Below, piece by piece: positions 23,320 to 31,572 of a DNA stretch of 34,243 nt (position 1 is the stretch's first letter; each line of letters begins with the position of its first letter). Made by a program: the position numbers and the translations under genes. The notes under the pieces were generated by a model. That model made no database searches. It saw only the letters and a program-made list of their open reading frames with translations, and was not told the origin of the DNA. The stretch comes from Planctomycetota bacterium (GTDB lineage: Bacteria; Planctomycetota; Planctomycetia; Gemmatales; Gemmataceae). The stretch covers positions 1-34,243 of the forward strand of contig JAKBCS010000051.1 in NCBI GenBank assembly GCA_021807595.1, read 5' to 3'.

Positions 23320-25097
23320 GCATTCATCCCATGCCCGCTGCACTTGCCATTTCTCGAAGTGGGAACTCAACTCCCTTCGACTTGGACGTTTCGCGCATTC
23401 GAGAAGATTTTCCCATCCTCCGGCGCGAGATTCACGGGCAGCCACTCATCTATTTCGATAACGCGGCTACCACTCAGAAGCCACAAGCCGTTCTCGATGC
23501 GCTGTTGCATTATTACGATTGCGACAACGCCAACATTCATCGCGCCGTACATCTCCTCAGCGAACGGGCCACGCGCGCTTATGAGGAGGCGCGGCGCAAA
23601 GTAGGCGTTTTTCTCCATGCCGCCGAGCCGCGCGAAATCATTTTCGTGCGCGGAGCCACCGAGGGAATCAATCTCGTCGCCCAAAGCTGGGGGCGAAGTA
23701 ATCTTCATCCCGGCGATGAGATTCTCGTCTCGGAGATGGAACATCACTCGAACATCGTGCCGTGGCAAATGCTATGCGAACAGACCGGCGCGGTGCTGCG
23801 CGTCGTGCCCATTGGGGACGACGGCGATTTTCTCCTCGAAGAGTATGAAAAGCGGTTGAACGAACGCACGCGCTTGGTCTCCGTAGTGCATGTGTCGAAC
23901 GCGCTGGGGACGATTGCTCCGGTGGGTCGCATTGTCGAATTGGCTCATGCCTGGGGCGCATTGGTCTTGATCGACGGCGCGCAATCCGCTCCGCACATGC
24001 CGATCGATGTGCAAGCGTTGGATTGCGATTTCTTCGTCTTGTCCGGGCACAAGGTCTATGGCCCGACCGGCATCGGCGTCCTTTACGGCAAGGCGCGTCT
24101 GTTGGAAAAAATGCCGCCGTATCAAGGGGGCGGCGATATGATTCGATCCGTCACCTTTGCCAAAACGACGTATGCCGACTTGCCCAATAAGTTCGAGGCC
24201 GGCACGCCGCACATCGCTGGAGTCATCGGTTTGGGGGCGGCTGTCGATTACATCGAGTCGGTCGGACGAGAACACATTGCCGCCCACGAAGCATCTCTGT
24301 TGCGCTATGCCACGGAGGGGATGCGCGAAATCCCCGGCGTCCGGCTGATCGGCACCGCGCCCCATAAGGCCGCCGTGATCTCGTTTCTCGTCGACGAGCC
24401 GCCTCTTTCGTCGCTGGACATCGGCATCAAGCTCGACTTGGAGGGCATCGCCGTCCGCACCGGCCACCACTGCTGCCAGCCGGTCATGGATCGCTTCAAC
24501 ATCCCCGGTACGACGCGCATCTCGTTCGCGTTGTACAACACCCTCGCCGAGATCGATGTATTTCTTGACGCGCTGCGCCAGTTGATCGCCGATGCCGCCG
24601 CGAAGTCACAACCCGAATCGCCGGCGCGGGACAGCGAACCCGCCTACCCGCGCGCCGCCGCCGACAGTCCACAAGCCGCCGCCGTCGAATTGGCCGAGGA
24701 GTTCGATCTGTTCGACGATTGGCTGGATCGCTATCAGTATCTCATCGAGAGGGGCGAGGAACTGCCGACTTTGCCCGACATCGATCGCACCGAGGCAAAC
24801 CGTGTGCGCGGCTGCCAGAGTACCGTTTATCTGTGCGCGCGCAAACGTCCGGGAACGACCGAGGCGGTGGAGTTCCTCGCCGACAGTGATGCCGACATCG
24901 TGCGCGGTCTGATCGCCGTTCTGCAACGTCTCTTCTCGGGTCAGCGTGCAGCGGATATTTTAGCCTTCGATATCGAAGGATTTTTTGCTCGTTTGGGATT
25001 GGACCAACATCTGACCCTCGGTCGTCGCAATGGCTTGGCCGCGATGGTGCAGCGCATCCGCCAATTCGCGGCCACCCTCTCCGACGGCGAGAAATGA
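23316..25097 (+). CDS. sufS: Cysteine desulfurase SufS fused to sulfur acceptor SufE
   Basis: This is a two-domain 593-aa protein. Residues about 20-425 are a class-II PLP cysteine desulfurase: YFDNAATTQKP, GATEGINLVAQSW, EMEHHSNIVPW, IDGAQSAPH, PLP lysine Lys246 in SGHKVYGPTG, and catalytic Cys386 in RTGHHCCQP. A Pro/Ala-rich linker (about 430-455) leads to a SufE domain (about 456-593) with LFDDWLDRYQYLIERGEELP and the acceptor Cys500 in NRVRGCQSTVYL. The enzyme takes sulfur from cysteine and passes the persulfide to SufE, here on the same chain, for delivery to SufB. The start overlaps the sufD stop (ATGA) and has AAGGAGGAGG upstream, indicating translational coupling. Confidence 0.94.
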   Translation: MSIHPMPAALAISRSGNSTPFDLDVSRIREDFPILRREIHGQPLIYFDNAATTQKPQAVLDALLHYYDCDNANIHRAVHLLSERATRAYEEARRKVGVFLHAAEPREIIFVRGATEGINLVAQSWGRSNLHPGDEILVSEMEHHSNIVPWQMLCEQTGAVLRVVPIGDDGDFLLEEYEKRLNERTRLVSVVHVSNALGTIAPVGRIVELAHAWGALVLIDGAQSAPHMPIDVQALDCDFFVLSGHKVYGPTGIGVLYGKARLLEKMPPYQGGGDMIRSVTFAKTTYADLPNKFEAGTPHIAGVIGLGAAVDYIESVGREHIAAHEASLLRYATEGMREIPGVRLIGTAPHKAAVISFLVDEPPLSSLDIGIKLDLEGIAVRTGHHCCQPVMDRFNIPGTTRISFALYNTLAEIDVFLDALRQLIADAAAKSQPESPARDSEPAYPRAAADSPQAAAVELAEEFDLFDDWLDRYQYLIERGEELPTLPDIDRTEANRVRGCQSTVYLCARKRPGTTEAVEFLADSDADIVRGLIAVLQRLFSGQRAADILAFDIEGFFARLGLDQHLTLGRRNGLAAMVQRIRQFAATLSDGEK

Positions 25098-25107
25098 GAT
25101 TGCTTCG

Positions 25108-25515
25108 ATGGACGACAAACTTCCGCAACGCTTCTCGCTGTCCCTGAGCGGGGGGCGTCAGCCCCCTGAGATTCCCGCAACTCAGGGGGCTTACGACCCC
25201 CGCTCGGATGCGCCTCTCGAAGAGCGCGTCGTGGCCGCGCTGCAAAGCGTGTTTGATCCGGAAATCCCCGTCAATATCTACGAATTGGGTCTGATATACG
25301 ATCTGAAGGTCGATCCGTCCGGCGCGGTGTCGATCCGCATGACGTTGACCAGCCCCGCTTGTCCGGTAGCCGGCGCGCTGCCCGGCGAGGTACAATCCAA
25401 AGTACAAGCCGTCCCCGGCGTCGCCTCGGCCAAAGTCGAATTGGTCTGGGAGCCACCCTGGGAAATGAGCCGCATGTCCGACGAGGCGCGATTGCAATTG
25501 GGCTTATTCGATTGA
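25108..25515 (+). CDS. SufT/MIP18-like DUF59 protein with a repeat-derived N-terminal insert
   Basis: This 135-aa protein is the last gene of the suf operon, 10 bp after sufS-E. Residues about 34-135 form a DUF59 domain: ERVVAALQSVFDPEIPVNIY, ELGLIYDLKVD, MTLTSPACPVAG with the conserved Cys85, then VELVWEPPWEMSRMS. DUF59 proteins of the SufT group help in Fe-S cluster maturation. Residues about 13-33 (LSGGRQPPEIPATQGAYDPR) are coded by a complete 60-bp copy of the family A palindrome and are not part of the domain. Without them the protein would be about 115 aa. The ATG at 25108 has only a weak GAGAT upstream, so coupling to the preceding gene is likely. Confidence 0.87.
   Translation: MDDKLPQRFSLSLSGGRQPPEIPATQGAYDPRSDAPLEERVVAALQSVFDPEIPVNIYELGLIYDLKVDPSGAVSIRMTLTSPACPVAGALPGEVQSKVQAVPGVASAKVELVWEPPWEMSRMSDEARLQLGLFD
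25146..25205. repeat. Family A palindrome inside the DUF59 gene
   Basis: The left arm 25146-25170 and right arm 25181-25205 flank a 10-nt loop (attcccgcaa). Each 25-nt arm differs by one base from the perfect copy at 6357-6412. Total length is 60 bp, exactly 20 codons, so the insertion keeps the reading frame. The element reads without stops in this frame and gives the peptide fragments SGGRQPPE and QGAYDPRS. Confidence 0.95.
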
Positions 25516-25763
25516 GGAAGGTCGAAAAACGGCGGCAGCGGAAGCGACAGAATTGATGCCAACCGAACAAATGCTCGCTCTGCCGGGATAATGGCCTGGA
25601 AGGTTGCCCGATTCGCGGTCGGTTGCGGTAGAAAGCGGCGACAGCACGCAATCGTTGGCACAGTCGCAATTGTTCCATGTTGGCCAAGAGCTAACCGGTA
25701 CCCCGCATCTCCCCGGCTTCCGCGTCGCCGTCGCCGACTTGTTCGTCCGACCCATTTCTCGTC

Positions 25764-26498
25764 CTACACATACATTGCATTGGCGGGGGTGATGACCAGT
25801 TCGGGGATGCTGGCGCGCGGAGGGAGGGTTGCAAGGAAGAGGATGGCCTCGGCCACATCTTCCGGTTGCAGCATGGCTCGGCGTCGTTCTTCGCCGACCG
25901 GAGAGGGGCGGGCCTCTAGGATGGGCGTATTCACTTCGCCGGGATAGATGTTGCACACGCGGATGCCGTTGTCCTTTTCCTCTGCAGCCAGGCCCATCGC
26001 CAAGCCGCGCAAGCCGAACTTAGCCGCGTTGTAGCCGAGGCCACCCAGCGGGTTCGAGCGTTTGCCGGAGATGGAATTGACGTTGATAATCAGTCCGTCG
26101 CGCCGTTCGCGCATCGACGGCAGCACCGCGCGGATGCAGTAGAACGCGCCGTGCAGATTCGCGCCGAGCAGCAGGTGCCAATTCTCCGGCGTCAAATCGC
26201 GGAACGTGCGCTGCTTGATGTTTAGCCCGGCGTTGTTGACCAGAATGTCGATTTGTCCGAAACGGCGTAGAACTTCTTCCGCGAGGGCATCGACTTGCGC
26301 TCGGTCGGCGACATCGGCGGCGCGATAGAAGAGGCGTTCGCCGGCGTTCAGCTCCTCGGCGGCACGGCGGAGCTTGTTTTCGTCTCGTCCGGTGATGGCC
26401 ACGCGCGCGCCTTCGGCCAACAGCATTTTCGCTGCTGCCAGGCCGATGCCGCTGCCGCCTCCGGTCACCAAAATGTTCTTTCCCGCTAGTTTACTCAT
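25764..26498 (-). CDS. Short-chain dehydrogenase/reductase
   Basis: This 244-aa classical SDR with a Rossmann fold has cofactor motif VTGGGSGIGLAAAK near the N-terminus, NNAG around residue 88, catalytic Ser in NSISGKRSNP, and YNAAK (Tyr and Lys). AITGRDENKLRR after the second strand suggests an NADP preference because of the Arg, but this is uncertain. The C-terminal ICNIYPGEVNTPILE is usual for the family. The substrate is unknown. The start ATG 26498 has AAGGA 7 nt upstream. The longer open frame upstream is not used. The cardiolipin synthase gene lies 31 bp upstream on the same strand, so the two may be co-transcribed. Confidence 0.9.
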   Translation of the reverse strand: MSKLAGKNILVTGGGSGIGLAAAKMLLAEGARVAITGRDENKLRRAAEELNAGERLFYRAADVADRAQVDALAEEVLRRFGQIDILVNNAGLNIKQRTFRDLTPENWHLLLGANLHGAFYCIRAVLPSMRERRDGLIINVNSISGKRSNPLGGLGYNAAKFGLRGLAMGLAAEEKDNGIRVCNIYPGEVNTPILEARPSPVGEERRRAMLQPEDVAEAILFLATLPPRASIPELVITPANAMYV

Positions 26499-26529
26499 CG
26501 GTTGTCCTTCGCGTTTGGGTTTGGGGATG

Positions 26530-28017
26530 TTATAGGGTCGGCGTGAACAAGCGGCTTGCGTTCGACAAGGCATGAGAGGCCAGAGAACGGTTTCCCAACA
26601 TTTCGGGATCGAGAATGTCGGCGTCATTCAGATCGTTTCGATACGCCGCCTCCAGATCGGCGATCTGTTGGGCGTCGTGCAACATGCAACCGATCTCGAA
26701 GTTCAAATGCAGACTACGATTGTCCAAATTGGCCGAGCCGACCATGCCCCAGGCGTCGTCGGCCAACACGATCTTGGAATGCATCATCCCCTTGCGATAG
26801 AGATAAATCTTCACGCCGTAGCCGAGTAGCTCCTCGGCGTAATACAGGCCGGCATAGTAGGAAATATAGTGATCCGGCCTCAGCAGGGTGAGAATGCGCA
26901 CATCCACGCTGCGATACCGAGCCGCTCGCAGCGCGTCGAGCAAGCCGCCGTCGGGTATCAGATACGGACTAGCGATCCACAGTCGCCGCCGCGCGCTGAC
27001 GATGGCCATAAAGTAGATTTCGCGTATCGTGTTGATCTCTTGATCCGGCCCGGAATCGGCGATCTGGGCGCATACGTCGCCGGCCGGAGGGCGTTCGGGG
27101 GCATACTTGGCTTCGTCGAGAACCTCGCGGCGGACGAATTGCCAATCTTCGCCGAAGACGCGCTGCAAATCGGCGACGACGGGGCCTTCCAAGCGTACGA
27201 ACGAATCGCGCCAGTAACCCATCGCGGCACTTTTGCCGAGATATTCGTCGCCGATGTTCATGCCGCCGGTGAAGCCGACGCGGCCATCGACGACGGTGAT
27301 CTTGCGATGGTTGCGGAGATTGACGCGGATCAAGGAATGCAAGGGATTGAGCGGTAAGAAGGCGGCGATATGTCCTCCGGCCTCGCGCAGCGGACGCAGC
27401 GAACGACCCTTTAAGTACAGGCATCCCATCGCATCGTACAGCAACCGCACTTCGACGCCTTCCTTGGCCTTGCGCGCAAGCAAATCGAAGAGACGTTGTC
27501 CCGTGGCATCGGATCGAAGAATAAAATACTCTAAATGTATGTAATGTTGCGCCGATTCGATGGCTTCCAAAAGCGCGGCATAGGCCGATTCGGTTTCTTG
27601 ATAGACGACGACGGAGTTGCCGGGCCGCATGGGGTAGGAACCCAGACGCTCGGCCAGTTCGCCCAGATGATGCTCGTGCCGATCTGCTTCGGGATTCAGC
27701 GGCGGACGGGGCGGATGATGGCGGCGGCGCGTGCCGTGGGCATCGCGACGATGGCGCACTCGGCGCAGCAAATAATTGTAGCCAAACATCCAGAACAACA
27801 GCGCGCCGAACAGCGGCATCAACAGAACGACGAGACACCACGCCATCGTCGAGTTGGCGTCTTTCTTGCTCAGCAACACCCAAGGAATAAAGATGCCTAT
27901 AACGACGAAATCGAGGATCGTCGCCGCCACTGTGATGTGCGGCCAATAGTGGGAGAGTTCGGAAAACACTTTGCACCCTTGTATGCGCATGCACCCGGAC
28001 GAATCGACTGCTTGCAT
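26530..28017 (-). CDS. cls: Cardiolipin synthase (phospholipase D family)
   Basis: This 495-aa membrane enzyme joins two phosphatidylglycerol molecules to form cardiolipin. Two N-terminal transmembrane helices (about 30-50 and 57-80, PLDc_N type) and a His/Arg-rich linker precede two PLD domains. Both HKD motifs are intact: His237-x-Lys239-x4-Asp244 (NHRKITVVDG) and His413-x-Lys415-x4-Asp420 (MHSKIVLADD), followed by GSANLDNRS. The length fits ClsA-type synthases (about 480-510 aa). The ATG at 28017 is used; 27990 would remove nine residues, and neither has a clear ribosome binding site. Upstream is a family B palindrome. Confidence 0.9.
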   Translation of the reverse strand: MQAVDSSGCMRIQGCKVFSELSHYWPHITVAATILDFVVIGIFIPWVLLSKKDANSTMAWCLVVLLMPLFGALLFWMFGYNYLLRRVRHRRDAHGTRRRHHPPRPPLNPEADRHEHHLGELAERLGSYPMRPGNSVVVYQETESAYAALLEAIESAQHYIHLEYFILRSDATGQRLFDLLARKAKEGVEVRLLYDAMGCLYLKGRSLRPLREAGGHIAAFLPLNPLHSLIRVNLRNHRKITVVDGRVGFTGGMNIGDEYLGKSAAMGYWRDSFVRLEGPVVADLQRVFGEDWQFVRREVLDEAKYAPERPPAGDVCAQIADSGPDQEINTIREIYFMAIVSARRRLWIASPYLIPDGGLLDALRAARYRSVDVRILTLLRPDHYISYYAGLYYAEELLGYGVKIYLYRKGMMHSKIVLADDAWGMVGSANLDNRSLHLNFEIGCMLHDAQQIADLEAAYRNDLNDADILDPEMLGNRSLASHALSNASRLFTPTL

Positions 28018-28055
28018 GTCGTTCGAGCAGAGGGCGCGTCACCGAATGTCTTCCG

Positions 28056-28120
28056 CGGTTAGCCGCGTCGCGCGGCGAAGCGCGTCGCCCTCTCGCTCTG
28101 CTGTGCGTCGCGGCTAACCG
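28056..28120. repeat. Family B palindrome between ispD and cls
   Basis: CGGTTAGCCGCG opens and CGCGGCTAACCG closes the element, a perfect outer stem. The inner part (GTCGCGCGGCGAAGCGCG and the following CTCGCTCTGCTGTGCGTCG) pairs less perfectly than in the copy at 32936. It occupies the intergenic space between two minus-strand genes. Confidence 0.9.
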
Positions 28121-28140
28121 AAATAATACTCACCCCGCCC

Positions 28141-28881
28141 CTACCACTTGTACTCGTCGTCGAACGGATGAATCGACCGCGCCGCTTTCGGTTTGGGACG
28201 CGATTTCAGAATCGCCTCGGCCAACGCTAAATCTTCCTTGGCGGTGATCTTGATATTCCCAGACGATCCTTGCAAGAGATATACCGGATGGCCCAGTGCC
28301 TCGATCAATTGGGCGTCGTCGGTGATGTCGCCGCCAATTTGAGAACGTTTGGCATAGGCTTCGATCAACCAATCGCGGCGGAACACTTGCGGCGTTTGCG
28401 CCAGCCACAACCCTTGACGCGGCACCGTCTCCCGGATGCGGCCTTTGTCGTCGCTGCGTTTGATGGTATCCGCCACCGGCACGGCCAGCATCGCTGCTCC
28501 CGTCTTCACCGCGCTCTGAAAGACGGTATCGATGAGTTCCGCCGTCACGCACGGACGGGCGGCATCGTGAATGGCGACAAACTCCACCTCCGGTTTGAGG
28601 AGCGCCAGCGCGTTGGCGACGGAATCGAAGCGCTCCTTGCCGCCGTCGGCGATCTGCACATTCATAAAGGCGAGATTGGCCTGATAGCGGCGGCGAAAAG
28701 TCTCCTGATCTTCCGGCGCGACGACGATGAGAGACTGAACGACATCATCGCGAGTGATGAACAACTCGGCGCAGCGGAGCCAAACGGCGCGGCCGTCGAG
28801 GTTGACGAACGGCTTCTTTTCGCGATCGCGGAAGCGAGACGACTTACCGGCCGCGGGCAGAATGACGGCGAATCGAGACAT
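28141..28881 (-). CDS. ispD: 2-C-methyl-D-erythritol 4-phosphate cytidylyltransferase
   Basis: This 246-aa enzyme transfers CMP from CTP to methylerythritol phosphate, the third step of the MEP route to isoprenoids. Its motifs are ILPAAGKSSRFRDREKKPF (nucleotide-binding loop), IADGGKERFDSVANAL, IHDAARPCVTAELID, VPVADTIKR, LAQTPQVFRRD, GGDITDDAQLIEALGHPV and GNIKITAKEDLALAEAIL. All regions expected for IspD are present, and the length is usual with a short extra C-terminal tail (PKPKAARSIHPFDDEYKW). The start is ATG 28881. No ispF fusion or neighbour is seen. Confidence 0.94.
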   Translation of the reverse strand: MSRFAVILPAAGKSSRFRDREKKPFVNLDGRAVWLRCAELFITRDDVVQSLIVVAPEDQETFRRRYQANLAFMNVQIADGGKERFDSVANALALLKPEVEFVAIHDAARPCVTAELIDTVFQSAVKTGAAMLAVPVADTIKRSDDKGRIRETVPRQGLWLAQTPQVFRRDWLIEAYAKRSQIGGDITDDAQLIEALGHPVYLLQGSSGNIKITAKEDLALAEAILKSRPKPKAARSIHPFDDEYKW

Positions 28882-28976
28882 TGCGAACCCCTCGGCAAAG
28901 AAGACGAAGTTATGCCGTCATCATACTCCGAAAGCGAGAGGCGTCATCGGAAAGAACCTATCTGTACCACGTTATT

Positions 28977-29006
28977 CCCCTCTCCCCTCTTCTCGGGGGA
29001 GAGGGG
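28977..29006. repeat. CCCCTCTCCCC/GGGGAGAGGGG hairpin
   Basis: An exact 11-bp stem (28977-28987 with 28996-29006) has an 8-nt loop. It lies after the 3' end of the flippase-like gene on the minus strand and before ispD. There is no T-run on the minus strand after the stem, so it is listed as a repeat-like hairpin and not as an intrinsic terminator. A related G-rich half (gggggtgagggg) follows directly at 29009. Confidence 0.7.
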
Positions 29007-29051
29007 CCGGGGGTGAGGGGTTTGCTGAAAAAGGTGCCGGAAGAAAACGAC

Positions 29052-30125
29052 TCACGGCTCGTCTGAAATCCTCGTTTTGTCCGTCGTGCCGCCCCGTCCC
29101 TTTTCGGCCGTCAAACGGCAGACGAGGGCAGCGAAGAGTTCGGCAGCCGTCCATACCAATCGCAAGACTAGCACGGCCAAGACGACCGTGGCGCGCGCAT
29201 CCTCGACGCCCATGCCGCCCACGCCGAGAAACTCCGGCGTTAACAGAAGCGTCAACACGAATTCGCGCACTCCAAGACCGCCCGGCGCGATGAGAACGAC
29301 GAAGCCGATGACGTAAGCCAAGCCCATGATGGCCGGTAGCCGGGCCGTCCGCGCGTCGAGCAGCGGCCAATCCGCGCCGACGATGCCGCGCAGCGCGGCG
29401 GCGAAGCTGATCCCCAACAACAACCAACCGAACGACGTAAACCCCAAACCTTCGAGCAGATAGACGAAGCGAATGCGAGGGAGTTTCTCGGCGTCGCGCT
29501 CGCGAAACGGCAGCGACATGCGATGCGCCAAACGGTTGAAGATCGGCGGATGGAGCGGCACGAGAAAGGCAACGAACAACAGCGCCGACAACAACACGAC
29601 CACCGACCGCTGCACGCCGCCCTCGCCCGGTTGTTCCATCCAAAGCAGATGCCGCAGCGTCTCGGCGTTCAACCCCGCGCCTTCATCGATCCCCAAAACG
29701 GCGAAGAGCAACGCGGCCACCAACGCGCCGCCCGCCATCGTCGTCAACACTTCGTAGAACGCGGTCAGAGTTGCCAGGCCCGTAGGGATGCCCTGACTGC
29801 GCGCCAGGTTCGTTCGTAGCAGCAACGCCCACGCCTTGCCGGGTAGATATTTTCCGAGATGACCCAGATAGTATGCCCGCAGAGATGCCGCCAGGGGCGG
29901 GGTTTTATCGAGATGTCCTAGCAAACGCCGCCAATACAATGCCGACAGGGACAGCCCCACGAGATACAGCAGCCCCGACAACAGCAGCCAGCCGGGATGC
30001 AACGGACGCCGCCACAGTTCTGGCCGCTGCAGATCGCGCGCAAACTGCCGGCCAATGAGATAGAGAACCGTCAACCACAAGATTGCCTTAAGGATCGGCC
30101 AGGCTCGCCGCAGTTTGCCGGACAT
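29052..30125 (-). CDS. Flippase-like / lysylphosphatidylglycerol synthase TM-region family protein
   Basis: This 357-aa polytopic membrane protein has about eight hydrophobic helices. It carries the two signatures of the UPF0104 / LPG_synthase_TM family: YYLGHLGKYLPGKAW (about residues 85-99) and LIAPGGLGVREFVLTLLL (about 280-297). It lacks the soluble C-terminal synthetase domain of MprF, so it is the membrane part alone. Such proteins are thought to move lipids or lipid-linked compounds across the membrane; the substrate is unknown. The tail from about residue 338 is polar (TAEKGRGGTTDKTRISDEP). The start ATG 30125 has no clear ribosome binding site. Confidence 0.83.
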   Translation of the reverse strand: MSGKLRRAWPILKAILWLTVLYLIGRQFARDLQRPELWRRPLHPGWLLLSGLLYLVGLSLSALYWRRLLGHLDKTPPLAASLRAYYLGHLGKYLPGKAWALLLRTNLARSQGIPTGLATLTAFYEVLTTMAGGALVAALLFAVLGIDEGAGLNAETLRHLLWMEQPGEGGVQRSVVVLLSALLFVAFLVPLHPPIFNRLAHRMSLPFRERDAEKLPRIRFVYLLEGLGFTSFGWLLLGISFAAALRGIVGADWPLLDARTARLPAIMGLAYVIGFVVLIAPGGLGVREFVLTLLLTPEFLGVGGMGVEDARATVVLAVLVLRLVWTAAELFAALVCRLTAEKGRGGTTDKTRISDEP

Positions 30126-30603
30126 GCGGCGATTGTAGCAGCACGACGCTCATTCGTCTTGTGCGCGCGTCAGTTGCGTTGTGAGGCGGTGCCATGGTCG
30201 TGAGAGCCGTTCGTCGATGTGCGAACGATGTGAGGTGCTGTTTCTCCGGCTTCATCGCGATGCGATGGCCGAGGACGCTATGGTTCGCGGCGTGGTCGAA
30301 AAAGTGGAAAAACAGTCAAAATGGGCTGACAAAAGCCGTACTTCTCAGCGACAATTGGCGTAAGACGTTTTTCGGCTGCTCAAATAGAACGAGAAAAGAA
30401 GCGATTTGCGAACAACGCAACAGGCTCATGCCTTTCCCGTTGCACTATCCGTGCGTCGAGCTTCTCGATACCTTGATAGGGATTCGTCGAAAACCCCGCG
30501 CCAGGCCGAAACGCCATCGAGGTGCTTTCATCGCGCCGCGTTTCGGATCGACGCGGGTTGTGGCAAACGTATCGGACACCATTTGGATGCAAGGAATCTC
30601 GCC
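30126..30603. other. Gene-free divergent intergenic region
   Basis: This 478-bp region lies between the flippase-like gene (minus) and the ABC ATPase gene (plus). Open frames here overlap each other and lack family-like sequence. A frame beginning at 30406 runs in phase into the ABC gene, but its first 66 residues are Arg-rich and unlike any ABC protein, so they are treated as untranslated. Promoters for both flanking genes are expected. On the minus strand TACAAT lies 6 nt before the flippase start, which would give a nearly leaderless transcript; this is a weak observation. Confidence 0.5.
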
Positions 30604-31554
30604 GTGCCCGTCATTCAAACCGACAATCTCACCAAACATTACGGTAGCATCGAAGCGCTGCGCGAGGTGTCGCTGAGCGTGCAGCACGGCGAGATCTTCG
30701 GTTTGCTCGGCCAAAACGGGGCGGGAAAAACCACGCTCATCAAAATCCTTCTGGGCATCACCAAGCTGACGGACGGCAGCGCTCGATTGCTCGATCGTCC
30801 GGTCGGAACGGCCGCCATCCGCAGCCGCGTCGGCTATCTGCCCGAAGACCATCGTTTCCCCGAATATCACACGGGGGCCAGCCTGCTCGATTTTTACGGC
30901 GCGCTGCTCGACGTTCCTCGAAGCGTGCGCCGCAAACGCATTCCCGAGACTTTGGAAATGGTCGGTCTCAAAGGGCGCATGAATTATAAGATCGGTACCT
31001 ATTCCAAGGGCATGAAACAGCGCGTCGGCTTGGCTCAGGCGATGTTTCACGATCCCGACGTGATCTTTCTCGACGAACCGACCGACGGCGTCGATCCGGT
31101 GGGACGGCGCGAGATTCGCGCCATCATGCAACATCTGAAGTCGGAAGGCAAAACCATCTTCCTCAACTCCCATTTGTTGGGCGAGGTCGAGTTGATCTGC
31201 GACCGGGTGGCGATTCTCCAACGGGGCGAAGTGATCCGCGAAGGAGCCGTCTCCGAGTTGACGCTGCAACACAATCAGTATCTCGTCGGGATCGCGCCGG
31301 AAGGCCGGTTTCCGCGCGAGGACGTGCAAAGAATCGGCTTCTCGGTCGCTCCCCAAGGCGACTTGTGGGAGATCGGGCTGCGCGATGGACAATCGATCGA
31401 TCCGGTAGTCGATTTGCTGCGCGGTCGCGGTTTGGGCATCCGGCATCTGATCGAGAAACGGCAAACTCTGGAAGATTTATTCGTCGAAACCGTCGAGGCA
31501 GCGGAGCCTGGCGTCGATCGACCCGCCCACCGCGCGCGGCGTCCCCTTTCTTGA
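30604..31554 (+). CDS. ABC transporter ATP-binding protein
   Basis: This 316-aa ATPase is of the CcmA/NatA/GldA-like export class. It has Walker A GLLGQNGAGKTTLIK (about 33-47), a Q-loop region VGYLPEDHRFPEYHTG, the signature variant YSKGMKQRVGLAQAM (SKGMKQR is common in this class), Walker B VIFLDEPTDGVDPVGRRE and H-loop TIFLNSHLLGEVE. A C-terminal extension of about 90 residues ends with LEDLFVETVE, typical of the class. The start GTG 30604 has AAGGA 8 nt upstream and begins at PVIQTDNLTKHYG, where homologues start. The permease gene follows 18 bp downstream, forming a two-gene exporter operon. The substrate is unknown. Confidence 0.92.
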   Translation: MPVIQTDNLTKHYGSIEALREVSLSVQHGEIFGLLGQNGAGKTTLIKILLGITKLTDGSARLLDRPVGTAAIRSRVGYLPEDHRFPEYHTGASLLDFYGALLDVPRSVRRKRIPETLEMVGLKGRMNYKIGTYSKGMKQRVGLAQAMFHDPDVIFLDEPTDGVDPVGRREIRAIMQHLKSEGKTIFLNSHLLGEVELICDRVAILQRGEVIREGAVSELTLQHNQYLVGIAPEGRFPREDVQRIGFSVAPQGDLWEIGLRDGQSIDPVVDLLRGRGLGIRHLIEKRQTLEDLFVETVEAAEPGVDRPAHRARRPLS

Positions 31555-31572
31555 ACCAGCGAGTCGGCAAGC

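Noticed and set aside
25516-25763. Small genes between the DUF59 and SDR genes
   Set aside because: Short frames on both strands overlap each other, have no ribosome binding sites and do not resemble proteins. The region is treated as intergenic between convergent genes.
28977-29006. Intrinsic terminator for the flippase-like gene
   Set aside because: The stem is strong, but no T-run follows on the minus strand. It resembles a dispersed repeat, so it was listed as a repeat hairpin.
28972-29643. Arg-rich minus-strand protein overlapping the flippase-like gene
   Set aside because: It is an alternative frame of the 29052-30125 gene with no recognisable domain.
30406-30603. 66-residue extension of the ABC ATPase
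   Set aside because: Its composition is unlike ABC proteins, and GTG 30604 has a ribosome binding site and the expected start of the family.
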